A DNA stretch of 54,755 nt, taken from the IMG/VR virus record IMGVR_UViG_3300025168_000110, positions 1 to 54,755 of that record; one strand, written 5' to 3'. Positions 18,602-30,200 of this stretch are shown in pieces. The translations under genes and the position numbers were made by a program. The notes under the pieces are model-generated. The model saw only the letters and a program-made list of their open reading frames with translations. It made no database searches and was not told the origin of the DNA. This stretch comes from a virus. Position 1 is the first letter of the stretch. Each line of letters begins with the position of its first letter.

Positions 18602-21600
18602 ATGGCAAATACAGACAATTATGATTATGCTCATGATTTAACAGCTCAATGGGAAGGTGGTGTGAGTGCTGATAAAGATGATAATGGAAATAAATATAAA
18701 ATTAGTGGTACTACTTATTACACTAAAACATATTACGGTGTAACTTTTAAAACATGGTTAGGCTACGAGGGTAAATCTAAACCTACTACAAAAGCTGAGT
18801 TTGATACATTAGTTGCTGAATTTAACAAAACAACAAAAGCTGACGCTAAAGCCTATTTTAAAAAAGAGGTTTGGGATAAAAATAATTTAGGAGATATAAA
18901 AGATAAGAAATTAGCGGCAACCATATATGACGCTATGATTAATCAAAACTACACTTTAGGTGGTAATGATAACAAAACATTAAAAAGAGTTTTAAAGAAG
19001 TTAGGTATAACAGGATATGACATCTCCACTCAAGAAAAAGCTATTGCTGTTCTAAATAAAGCAGTGGAAGATAAAGGATCTGAAGAAGTTCTAAATTCAT
19101 ATGCTGAAGTAAGAGAAGATTCATATATATCATCATCTAAAAAAGGAGAGAACCATTCATTTGGTAAAGGGTGGATGAATAGATTAAATGATCACAGAAC
19201 AGAAAACAAAGTAGACACAACTCTAACAACAATTAATGATAATCCTCTTGAGGGAGATACTGGTATAACCAATATAGTAAGACAAGATGTTGAAATTATA
19301 GAAGATGACCAAGCAGAAGGTAGTGATGTTGAAATTCCGTTAAGGAGAAAAACATATGATAAAGAATTTGAAAGCTGGGATGATGTTGATCCTGAAAAAA
19401 TTGGAGAGGATGAGATTTTTACAGTAGACGGTAAGGTTTACAAAAAAGATCCTGCCATGGATATTTACAGAAGATATGATGAAGAAAGTGGTGATTTTGA
19501 TGCTAACCAGTCTGGAGACGAAAACTCTCAATGGATATCTGAGTTAAAAAAAGAAAAAGAGAGAAAGGCTGAAATAGAAAAACAAAGAGAAGATGATGTA
19601 TACGTAGAACAAAATCCTGATACACCATACCAAAGAGACGGTAAAGTGTATCAAATGATTGATGGTGTTGAGGTAGAAGTAAATGTTCAAGATCCGTTGC
19701 CTGGAGATGATACTGGTATAAGTAACGATGATCGTCCTAATCTAATAGAGCCACTAAGAGAAGAGACTCCTGTTCTAATTGGGCCTGAAAATAAAGATGT
19801 TACATCTACAAAAGAAGACAAAATAAATGAAGAAGTTGAATTAAAAAAACCTAGATATAGAGATTACAAAACATCTTCAGAATACATGAAAGCTCGTAGA
19901 GAGTATTTTAAAAAGTTAGAAGAGCAAAAAAAGGGTGACGAAAAAGGACAAAACCAAGCAGAACCTCCTAAGAAAAAAAGAAAAATAACATCTTCTGCTC
20001 AAAAAAAATTAGATAAAGCTGTTGCTGATGGATCTATCACTCAAGAAGAAGCTGATAATTTGAAAGGAACAGGGTTATTTAAGACTGTTAATAATAGAGA
20101 TGTGAAGAAACTGTTAGCTAAAAAAGAAAAGCAAGCTAATAAAATTGACATGACTAAGGTAGAGGGTTCTTCTACGTATGAAGACCCTAATAAAAAAATT
20201 GATAATAGAACTGAGCAGCAAAAAATAGATGATGCTGTTAATGCGCCTCCTAGAATATTAACTCTTGAAGAAATAGAAGAAAACAAAAAGAAGGGACCTC
20301 AAGTAGAAAAATTAGAAAAAAAACCAAAAGTTAATACAGCAAGTATAGGTCAACCAATATTAGATTTAATAAAAATTATACACGCAAAAATAAAGAAATT
20401 ATCTGAAGATACTACAATCCCTTTTTCTGAAAAGCAAGGTCAAATGCAAGCGCTACAAGCTGAGTTAGACAACACTGGATATACAGGAGACTTAAATACT
20501 AATGGAGAGCCTGAAGGACAAGGAAGGTATGTTCATGCTAGCGGTTCTATAGAAGAAGGTGAATTTAAAGATGGTAAACTTGTTAATGGTACTTATACTG
20601 ATACTGAGTTTGGAATTACTTACACAGGAGAATTTGATGAAGATGGAGACTTAAGGAAAGGCGTTTGCAAATCGGCTAACGGCTACACTGAAGAAGGAGA
20701 ATTTGATGAAGATGGTATAGATTTAACTAAAGGTAAGGTCACTCTTGTAGATGGATCTACATATGAAGGAGAATTTGTTGACGGTAATCTAATTGGAGGT
20801 GTATATACAGATGCTAACGGAGTTGTAACTGAAAATTATTATTCAGCTACTCAGTCTACAGAAGCACAATCTACTTCTACAAGAAGAACAGAACAAGAAA
20901 TAAGAGAGGATCTAATTAAAGAAAGATTAGAGGCGAAACATAAAGAGAATGCTGATTCTTTAAGCATGACAATGGAAGAGTATAATGAACTTGCCAGAGA
21001 ACCATATGAAGAGGATTTTTTAGAAGAAGTTACTAATGAGGTAAACACTGAAAGAGATGGGCTTATAGAAGAAAGAGATGCTATAGATCCAAAAGATAAT
21101 AAAAACAATTACTCTAAAAATCTTAATAACGAGGTTATTTACACAGATCCAGAAACAGGAGAAACAAGTATAGTGGAAGGTGATGAATTAGAAAGAATTC
21201 AGCCTATTCTAAACTCAAGATCTACTGGGGATGTAATACCAGGTGGTAGCTACGAACCGTTTGATAGAGGAGATGGTAATTTAGTAGATGGTGATTTAGA
21301 AATAGTAGGAGTAAATCCTGCTGACGGTGATAATCCAGCAACCTATGACGTAAGAACTACCGATGGTCAAGTTATTACTATGCCTGCTCAAGACATGGGT
21401 CAAGAAGTAAATTCTCAAGGTGATATTATAGGAGCATCAGCACCAGTAACAACAACACAAGAAACAACTACCACTCAAGAAACAGCAGAAGTAGAGGCAG
21501 GACCTGATTCTAAGTCTGATTTTATAAACACTGCAAGAAACGCTTTAGATAAAGCATCTGGCATGGCAGGAGGCCTTATAGATGCAGGGGCAGGAGTTTT

Positions 21601-22186
21601 AGATGCTATTGGTGGTCCAGGAGCTATTGTTTCATATTTAATGGGTAAAGAAAGTTTAAAAGATGCAATGAAGGAGGTTACTCCGAAAGAAAAAGCAAAT
21701 CTTTCTGCTTCATTTATGGAACATTTTAGACAAACTAAAGAACTTCAAAAAAGAGGATTTCATCCTACTGAAGCTAGGGCTGTGCAAAAAGAAATAGATA
21801 CTGCATATCAAGTTGGTTTAGAAGCTTCGGTTAGAGGAACGGCAGGTGATAGAGCAAAATATTTAGCACAATCAGGATTACTAGACGCTAAAAGATCTTC
21901 TGCATTATTAGAGTATTCTGTTAAAGACGCTGAACTACAAAGAACAAATCAAACAAAATACAGCGCTATGTTACAATTTAAAGAAAATTTTGACGCGCAG
22001 AGATCCGAATCGTTAAGGGCTGAAGATATGGCTAATCAAAAAGCAAAACAAGAAGCTGCTTCTAAATTTACAGGTCAAATGTTTCAAAACGTTATGGGTG
22101 GATTAAATGGAGGCGGAATAGGATCCTTTTTTCAGCAAAACAGCACAGCTATAACAAGCTTTTTTGATAAATTAAAAATACAATAA
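18602..22186 (+). CDS. Virion protein with GH108-like muramidase and MORN repeats
   Basis: 1,194 aa. Residues 1-190 resemble the GH108/ZliS lysozyme family: DLTAQWEGGVSADKDDNGNK with the catalytic-type Glu in WEGG (E18), then YYGVTFKTWLGY and a helical region with TIYDAMINQN. Residues ~190-610 are acidic/Lys-rich and probably disordered. Residues ~627-745 contain MORN-type repeats (YTGEFDEDGDLRKGV, STYEGEFVDGNLIGG). Residues ~960-1194 hold Gly/Ala-rich helices and a Gln/Lys-rich coiled coil, as in podoviral internal proteins. It lies two bases after the previous gene. Likely role: degrade peptidoglycan during ejection and scaffold the ejectosome. The unusual part is MORN repeats in a virion enzyme. 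Confidence 0.65.
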   Translation: MANTDNYDYAHDLTAQWEGGVSADKDDNGNKYKISGTTYYTKTYYGVTFKTWLGYEGKSKPTTKAEFDTLVAEFNKTTKADAKAYFKKEVWDKNNLGDIKDKKLAATIYDAMINQNYTLGGNDNKTLKRVLKKLGITGYDISTQEKAIAVLNKAVEDKGSEEVLNSYAEVREDSYISSSKKGENHSFGKGWMNRLNDHRTENKVDTTLTTINDNPLEGDTGITNIVRQDVEIIEDDQAEGSDVEIPLRRKTYDKEFESWDDVDPEKIGEDEIFTVDGKVYKKDPAMDIYRRYDEESGDFDANQSGDENSQWISELKKEKERKAEIEKQREDDVYVEQNPDTPYQRDGKVYQMIDGVEVEVNVQDPLPGDDTGISNDDRPNLIEPLREETPVLIGPENKDVTSTKEDKINEEVELKKPRYRDYKTSSEYMKARREYFKKLEEQKKGDEKGQNQAEPPKKKRKITSSAQKKLDKAVADGSITQEEADNLKGTGLFKTVNNRDVKKLLAKKEKQANKIDMTKVEGSSTYEDPNKKIDNRTEQQKIDDAVNAPPRILTLEEIEENKKKGPQVEKLEKKPKVNTASIGQPILDLIKIIHAKIKKLSEDTTIPFSEKQGQMQALQAELDNTGYTGDLNTNGEPEGQGRYVHASGSIEEGEFKDGKLVNGTYTDTEFGITYTGEFDEDGDLRKGVCKSANGYTEEGEFDEDGIDLTKGKVTLVDGSTYEGEFVDGNLIGGVYTDANGVVTENYYSATQSTEAQSTSTRRTEQEIREDLIKERLEAKHKENADSLSMTMEEYNELAREPYEEDFLEEVTNEVNTERDGLIEERDAIDPKDNKNNYSKNLNNEVIYTDPETGETSIVEGDELERIQPILNSRSTGDVIPGGSYEPFDRGDGNLVDGDLEIVGVNPADGDNPATYDVRTTDGQVITMPAQDMGQEVNSQGDIIGASAPVTTTQETTTTQETAEVEAGPDSKSDFINTARNALDKASGMAGGLIDAGAGVLDAIGGPGAIVSYLMGKESLKDAMKEVTPKEKANLSASFMEHFRQTKELQKRGFHPTEARAVQKEIDTAYQVGLEASVRGTAGDRAKYLAQSGLLDAKRSSALLEYSVKDAELQRTNQTKYSAMLQFKENFDAQRSESLRAEDMANQKAKQEAASKFTGQMFQNVMGGLNGGGIGSFFQQNSTAITSFFDKLKIQ
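20481..20840 (+). repeat. MORN-type protein repeats
   Basis: At least four degenerate copies of the pattern Y/E-x-G-E-F-x-D/E-G-x-L/I-x-x-G within about 110 residues, e.g. GEFKDGKLVNGTY, YTGEFDEDGDL and YEGEFVDGNLIGG. MORN repeats form extended beta-hairpin rods that bind lipids or proteins. Confidence 0.65.
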
Positions 22187-24241
22187 ATGGGACTAGGAAT
22201 AGGATTTTATAATGCGTTTTTAGGTGACACTTCTACAGCAGGGAGTTTTGCAGAAAACCGTAAAACAAAGCAGATACAGGCCATGCAACAAGAGATGCAA
22301 ATGCAGCAGATGCAGCAAAAGCAATCTCAAGACATGGCGGCACTGCAACAGCAGTTAAATACAGCTGAAGAATCTGCAAAAGGGATTCTTTATATGAATA
22401 AGAATTTTGCAAGAAATAAAGATGTAGATGATTTTGAAAATTGGCATAAATCAGGTTCTACTTATCCTAAAATTAAAGAAACGTTAAAAAAATATGGTTC
22501 TGTAGCTAAAGCAAAAGCTTATGGTAATTTAGATTTAATGATAGAGCAATATAGGCAAGAAATACAAGACAACCCAATTTCAAAAAGAGCTAATCAAAAT
22601 ATGACTTCTTTAACAGCATATCAGAATTTAGCTTTAACTGATGACAAAAAACATCTTTTAAGTGTTAATAATAGAAAAAGATTTCAAGATTACAGAGAAG
22701 GTAAAACAGATCAATTTTATTTTAGTGGTGAGTTAGGAGATTATGTAAATATAGCCCAAGAGAGAGGTAGAACAAATCAAAATATAGATCTAGAAGAGGT
22801 GCTAGAGTTTAATAGAGTAAGAATAAAAACTGACATGGCTATGGACTTGCAATTATCTCCCGAAGAAGGAAATGCCCTGCAAGATAATGAAATGTTGTCT
22901 TGGTTAAAAAAGAATACTGGGCATGAGACATTTGGAGAAACTTCATATTTTAATGGTGAAGCCGTATTTGGGACTCAAGACTCTGACGCATCGTTTTCAC
23001 AAGACCTTGTACTAAACCTAGCTTCAGCTAAAACATTTGGAGATTCAGGATATTCTGTAGTAGACGGTAACTCTTATTTTAAAATGAGAGATGATGGTAT
23101 GACATACGATCAAATGTTTGGTGAGTATGAGTCTATGGAATGGATGACAATGGGAGGTGTTGATCATAGTCAAAAAATGAAAAACTATATTGATGATTGG
23201 TCTCCATTCTCAAAAGACACTAAAGTGGTTGGTTCTAGCGCAATTTTTGTTGATCCTATTTACAGGCAAGGGATAACAGAGTCTGTGTTTGGTAATTTTG
23301 CAGGAACAGAAGAGTCTAAATATAATCCTAAAACTAACACGGTTTCTGATGTTAATACTGCTGGGCTTTATGATAAGTCAGGGCATTTAATATTAGCTGA
23401 CGAAACTGCTGATGATGCTGAATGGAATACGTTATGGAATGAAGCTGAGTCTATGGATTTAGAACTATTAAACTATCATGTGGGACTAGAAGGTACAAAT
23501 AAAGACGGAGATTCTTTCTTATTAACCGATGTAGGAAATGAATCAGATAGGGATAAACTAAGAGAACAATATGGTGATGTAGTCTTTAAACAAGTTGTTT
23601 TAGCTGAAATGAGAGACTCTGATTTAGGTCCAGATAATGATGATTATTATTATAAAAAGGTTAACTTAGCAGACGCTAACTTACAAATTAAGTTAAATGA
23701 AAAATTCAACTCAGAAGGTAGAAATAAAATCAAAAAAGACATGTTAAGTACGCAAACTAGATTAGCGGAACAACAATATTTTGAAGGTAAAAAAGCTGCT
23801 AATAGAACTAAATTAGTTGCAAGACTTAATCTTCCTACAGATGCTTCATTAGATCAATTTGTTGGTGCTTATGACAAAACAATAAGTGTAGGATTAAAAA
23901 CTAATAACGTTTCTAATAAAAACATTCAGACAGCCATGCCTCTTCTTATGTCTCAATTATATGTAGAGTCGCAACAACCAAGATCTTATGGTAAAGATGG
24001 TATTGCCATGAAGAACACTAAAGATAAGGTAATTGGGTATGCTAAAAACTCTTCTGAATATATGGCATATAGAACCAAGTTATTTACAGACGGTTTAGCT
24101 GAAGGTAAATTTGAAGACATGTTGAGCGCTATCAATCAAGGAACAGGAGCATTTGCATCTTATTTAGAAGTTAATAATAATAAAAAAGACTTTAAAAATA
24201 TTAAGCAATTAACAAAAGATATAATTAAACACCTTAATTAA
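22187..24241 (+). CDS. Internal virion / ejection protein
   Basis: 684 aa, starting immediately after the preceding stop (TAAATG). Residues 1-65 are Gln/Met-rich (QEMQMQQMQQKQSQDM), a coiled coil similar to those in T7 and P22 ejection proteins. The remainder is mixed helical with no recognised enzyme motif. A helical region near the end (about 560-680) contains LVARLNLPTDASLDQFVG and FASYLEVNNNKKD. It is placed between a muramidase-bearing protein and the giant polymerase-bearing protein, with three bases to the latter, so it probably forms part of the ejected complex. Function is inferred from neighbours. Confidence 0.55.
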   Translation: MGLGIGFYNAFLGDTSTAGSFAENRKTKQIQAMQQEMQMQQMQQKQSQDMAALQQQLNTAEESAKGILYMNKNFARNKDVDDFENWHKSGSTYPKIKETLKKYGSVAKAKAYGNLDLMIEQYRQEIQDNPISKRANQNMTSLTAYQNLALTDDKKHLLSVNNRKRFQDYREGKTDQFYFSGELGDYVNIAQERGRTNQNIDLEEVLEFNRVRIKTDMAMDLQLSPEEGNALQDNEMLSWLKKNTGHETFGETSYFNGEAVFGTQDSDASFSQDLVLNLASAKTFGDSGYSVVDGNSYFKMRDDGMTYDQMFGEYESMEWMTMGGVDHSQKMKNYIDDWSPFSKDTKVVGSSAIFVDPIYRQGITESVFGNFAGTEESKYNPKTNTVSDVNTAGLYDKSGHLILADETADDAEWNTLWNEAESMDLELLNYHVGLEGTNKDGDSFLLTDVGNESDRDKLREQYGDVVFKQVVLAEMRDSDLGPDNDDYYYKKVNLADANLQIKLNEKFNSEGRNKIKKDMLSTQTRLAEQQYFEGKKAANRTKLVARLNLPTDASLDQFVGAYDKTISVGLKTNNVSNKNIQTAMPLLMSQLYVESQQPRSYGKDGIAMKNTKDKVIGYAKNSSEYMAYRTKLFTDGLAEGKFEDMLSAINQGTGAFASYLEVNNNKKDFKNIKQLTKDIIKHLN

Positions 24242-24243
24242 AA

Positions 24244-27200
24244 ATGGCTGGAGAAGACGATTTTATTAATTCACTAAATATTTTATTAGGAAGCGATGCA
24301 GATGCTAATTTAATAGGAAGCAAATCTATAGAGAAAGAAATCACTGACAATTATGATGATGAAATGGACAAGCCTTCTGGCTCATTCACATCTATGTTAG
24401 ACAATTCATCACAAGCAGAACAAAGAAGTATTGCCTTTGAACAATCTATGATGGGTGCTGGTGCTGAAAACGTGCAGCAAGATCAAAATGGAGTTATGAA
24501 TCAAATGGCACAAGGGCCAGCTCCAGATCAGCAAATTATTGATCCACACTCTATGATTGGTAATACAGCAGAGAGAACAGGAAGAGCAATTGCTTCTGGT
24601 TGGGGAGATTTAGTTAGTGGAACAGGAGATACAATGGATTTTATTTCTGCACTTGTAACTCCATGGGAGGCAGACGCCACTACATCTGTAGGTTCTTGGT
24701 TAAAAGGTATTGGTACAGAATATCAAAATGAAAACACATTAATATTATCTGAAAGTCTTAATGATATTACCATGGCAGATATGTTTAATGGTGAGTTCTG
24801 GTCTTCTAAAGTAGCAAGACAAATACCCTTTGCGTTATCATTTGTTATTCCTTACGCTGGTGGAGCAAGGTTAGGAGCTTATGCTTTAGGTAGGTTTGGT
24901 ATGGCAGCAGCTAGATCATTACAAGCAACTAAAAATGTCGGAACAATGGGAAGGGGAATTGGAGCGGCAGCAAATAAAGGATCTGGTCTTTTAGGAAAAT
25001 TAGCGTTTGATGGAGGTAAAAAAGGACTGCAAGCAACTAAATTTACCAGAAATGTTGGTGGCTTTGTCGGAGGAGGTGTTGGTGCAAATTTAGCAGAAGG
25101 AGCTTTTTTAGCTGGAGAATCATATGATGAAATGTTGTACCAATTAGATGAAAGTGGTCAGCCATTATTTTCTCCACAAGAAGCTGCTGAACATGCTTCT
25201 GGCGTAATGCTAGATAACTTTAAGTACTTTATGGTTGATGCTGCTCAGTATGGACTTGTATTTGGAGGTGCTGGTAAAGGATTGACTAGAAAATTAATGA
25301 TGGGTGGATTCAAAAATACTCCATTCAAAGCCAGTGTAGGTCATTTAATAAAAGGAGGAATGCAAAAAATTGCTCCACACTTAGCCCCTACTGCTGCATA
25401 TGCGGGTATTGAAGGTATTTCAGAAGGTATACAAGAGCTATATCAAGAATGGATTAAATATACAGCATTACAAGAAGCTAAAGGTAAGGATTATAAAACC
25501 TATATGGATTGGATGAAAGATGAGGGTGGTAATTATAGGCCTGAAGTTAGAGATATATTTTTTACATCAGTAGGATTAGGAGCTGCAATGGGGGGAAGTA
25601 GAGGTTTTTTTGACTCTATGGCTGAAAGAAAGAAAATGCAAGAAGAGAAGCATGCAAAATTTATAGAGCATGCAAGTAAAATAGATGCAGCTCAAACAAC
25701 AGAAGAAGAATATTTAGCTACACAATATGCTGTTGATCATGTCATAGCTGACAATGTATGGAACTACGGAGGAGATGGTTCTGTTGTATTTGCTTATTTA
25801 GATAAATTAGTTTCTTCTGGTAAAATGACTCAAGAAGTTGCTGATGAATATAAAAAGTCTGTTGAGGTGTCGGAAGCTAATTATAGTAAACACAGCATGA
25901 ACTCTATGCTAACAGAATCTGCCGCAAAACAAGCGTTTTTTAGAGAGACTAGATTAACTAGAAATGCTACACAACAGGCGCAGCAAAATGCCCTATATGA
26001 AAGTGATGTTAAAAAAGTTAATGAAACAATTTCAGACGAGTCTAAGAAGAATAAAATGCTTGCACAATTAGAGGCAGACCACCTAGGTGTTATGGAGACA
26101 TTAAAAACTGAAGAGGCTGAAGTTAATAGAGAGTTAGAAGATTTATACACATTAAGAATTGATGAAGCTCCTACAGCTAAATCTACAGGTAAGAGAGACG
26201 CTAGATTCAAAAAACAAGGACTTACTCCAGAAGAGAATTTAGAGTATTCTCAAGAAGCGCAAAAAGAAAAAGAAAGATTAGAGAAGGGAGAATTTACGCA
26301 AACAGAAAGAGAACAAGAGCTTCATAAATTATCTAAATCTGATATGACATTTGATCAATGGAAGGCAGATGTTATTAAAAGAGAGGGTGCTGATTATTTA
26401 AATTCATTTACTAATGAGCAGATAATGCAATTAAAGAACCCATCTTTAATGGATAAAGCTCAAACGTTAGGAGGTAAAGCTTTAGAGGTTGGTAAAAGTT
26501 TACTTGATAAAGCAAAAACTGTAGTATCAGGTTTAACTAATTCAGAAAAAACTGAATCAAAAGAAGAGGCTAAAAAGCCAGAGGCTAAAAATACAATTAT
26601 TGAAGACAATCTTACGCAAGCAAAAAATTGGGTAAAAAAGAATTTACATATTTCTAAAGATAAAGTATCTAAAATAATTGAAGAAGTTAAGAAGGCTGGG
26701 GGTACTGCTGCTGATGTTATTAGTAAGCTTAAAGCAGAAAAAACTTTAAAAGGAGCTTCTAAAAAAGTTTATGACGCTATAGAAAAATTTGCTAATGATA
26801 GAATTGAAGGGAAGGAAGGTAAAACTTGGAAAGAATTTATTAAAGATAAATTATCTGTTGATAAAGAAGGTAAAGTTACCGTTGAAGAAAAAACAAAAGA
26901 AGACACTATTACTCCCAAAATAATAAAAGATAGTAAAAAATCAAAATATGCTAAGACTGAAGAAATGCAAAATAAGGGTAAGCCTATTACAAATTCTACA
27001 GATACAATAACAGTTGATGGGGTTGATTATAGATTTAGAATAGAAGAGTTTAAAGATGGAACTATTTTATACAATGTAAGTGAAATAGCTGCAGATAACA
27101 AGGGTGGTATGCCAATTAGGTCATTAACAGAAAAAGAATACAAATCTTTAATTGAAAAGTCTCAAGAAGACGTAAAAAAAAAAGATAAAACCGAAAAAGT

Positions 27201-30200
27201 AAAGGTTTATCCTAAAAACAAAACTTTTAAAAAGATAGAGGAATTTCTTAGAAGCATTGGAGGGTCTATTGTTTTAAAAGGATTAGAGGTTGTTTATGGA
27301 GGAGGAACAACATGGGGAGGTAAATCTATTGTAATTAAAAGAGATGGGGAAGATTTAAGGTTTTATGACTTTAAAGGAGATATCCTAAAGCTTATTGAAA
27401 AAAATATTAATAAGCCAACAATACTTAAAAACATTGAATTACGATTAAGAGATCCTAAAAAAGGAGCTAAAGACGTAGTTACAATTAATGGTAAGCACTA
27501 TTTTCATTTTCCTAAATCTCGTACAGAAACTGCAATGTATGATACTATTGTAGATGTTTATGTAGATGGCAAAAGAGTAGGGGAGTTATTGCAAAGAGAC
27601 TGGAACTCTAAAATTATTACAAGAAAGGCTAAAAAGCAAGACGTTAGAAATATTGATAAAGTAATTGGCAAGTTAAAAGAAACTAAAGAAAATATTAAAA
27701 AGCTTTTAAATTCTACTTTTACAGAAGACCAAACAACAGAAATACTTAATATTAATCGTAATCTAGAAGTGTATCAATCTTCTGGTATTGGTGCTTGGGT
27801 TTTAACGCAAAGTGTTGTACAGCGACAATTTCCTGGAGCGAGAGGATATGTTGTTTCTCAAAAACTACATGACGACTACGGTTCTGAAGCTACTGCTTTA
27901 GCATTAGGATCTGCTTATGTTTTAATTAATGAAAAAGGTGTTGAGCAAACAGATTTAATTCACGAATTAGGTCACATATATTATTCTATTATGGAGAATA
28001 CTCCATTAATGAAAAGAATAAAAAAGTTATTGATTTCTAGTAAATTCTACCAGGACACTAAAGAAGAATACCCTGAGCTTATATTGTTTAATTACGACAA
28101 ACAACAAGTAACTCTTGGTGATTTATATGAAATGATTAATAATAATAAGTTTGGTTATACTAGCGATCTTATTAGTATTGTGGAAAATATAGAAGAGGCT
28201 GAAAAAAATAATAACAACCAAAGATTAATTGATTTATTTCATTCATTAAGAATTCAATTAAAAAATCAAGGAATTAAAGAAGTAAAAAAGAATGCACAAA
28301 AACACATAATAGAGGAGTCATTTACTAAGGCATTAGAAGCATCATCATACGGTACTGTAAATTCTATTATTAAAAATACTGAAGCACAAAGACAACTTAA
28401 AAAAGATTTAATTCAGTTTTATAAAGAAACTAAAAATTTAACTACTGAAGATGAAGCAAAAAGATTTCTTGACTTAACCGTAGAAAATATACAGAGCTTA
28501 TCTTTAGATGCTGCAATAAAACAAGTGCTTCTTGATTTTAATTCTCAAGACAGAAAAATTCCTATTGTTCAGAATTCTGGATACAAAAACAAAACAAAAG
28601 CAAAGAAAAAAAGATTATCTAAGCATGGTAGTTACAGTAATATATATTCTCATATAGGTGATGTTTCAGGTAAAAAAGGTCTAACAAAAACACAAAAACT
28701 AAACGCTGTTATAAAGGCTATAGCGCAAAGTAGCGGACTTACACAAAAAGAAGTTTCTAATAAATCTAAAGAATACATAAAGGCTATTATAGCTCAATCT
28801 ACAAGGCGTAACGACTTAAAGTCAGCTGACACTGTATTAGATAAAGAGTTAAAAGAAATAGGAATTGTTATTGAAGCAAGAGATGAAGTAACTGGAAAGG
28901 TAGAAGAACATACTATTGAAACTGCTAGATATGAAGAAAGCGAAAAGAACAAAGGCTTACCTACAACGGCATCTAATTTTATAAAAAAGATTACTGAAGT
29001 TTTTAATCATAAAAATCCTGACAATAAAATTAATAGAAAAAAACTATTGCATGCTTTATATGCACTAGCAAAACAAACGATGTATGATCCTTTTGATTAT
29101 GTTCCTGAATTAAGAAAGTCTGACAATCCCCATCTTATTTCTATGATAAAAGAATTAGATAGAATATATAATGGAGATGTAAATCTTACTAATGCTAAGA
29201 TGATGGAGCTTAAAGGGTATGTAGAAGGCATTAATATAGAAGTTTTAACTAATGGGGTTTTAAATATTAATGCTAAGACTGGTGAAATGTCTTGGAATAA
29301 ATATAAAACAACAAGCAGATCACTTGAGGCGTCTGTTACAAATTCAGTACTAAACCATGTTAAAGACAATAAAGATGTACAAAATAAATTAGCAAAAGTT
29401 TATAACGATTATTTCAATAAGAAAAAACCTTCTGTTAATGATAAGTATAATGCTGCTAATAAGTTTTTAAATATATTATTAGATGTAAAAAACAATCCTA
29501 AAGGAAGTCTTATTGATATTCCTTCACTATTAAATAATACAATAATGTATGAGGGTAAGGAACAGTATCTTTATAATATGTTATTTGAGCACACTATAAA
29601 CCCTCAATATAATACGCCTATTTTAAAAAATAAGTTTATGGTGTATGACGGAAAAAAGAGAGAGTTTGTTGCTAGTATACCTCAGTATGAGCCTTTTGAA
29701 TTATTTTTTGGATCTCAAAGCTCGTTAAGAAATATTATTAACGAAGGCCTTGTTCTTTCAAGAGGGATAAATTACTTGTCTATAGTAGATAGTGTAACAG
29801 GTGACGCTATAAGCGTATTTAATAAAGAAAACGGATTACAAAATAGAATTAAAAATGTTGCTAATGTTATTAATGAAGGGGTTTATATAGAAGAAAACGA
29901 TATAATGCATTCTGACAATAATATCTATTCTTATATATTGCAAGAAAGAAAAAATAAAAATAAACTTGCTAATAGAAAAGGAAAGGTAGTTAACAATCCA
30001 TTAAGACTTACAGTTCATTCTGGTCTAATGAGATCGTTGATAGGTATGGCGGAACATAAAGCGCATGTTAATTATGAGCAAAGAGCAAACAAACTAAATA
30101 ACACATCTCCTAATGAGCTCTTAGCTAATGATTTCTTTATGTGGCTTGCAAGGTACCAGGAAGGTAAAAAGAATAAAGACACAACTATTATATATGATCA

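Noticed and set aside
25881-26210. A 109-residue minus-strand frame in the giant gene
   Set aside because: Ser/Leu-rich antisense shadow of a charged helical coding region.
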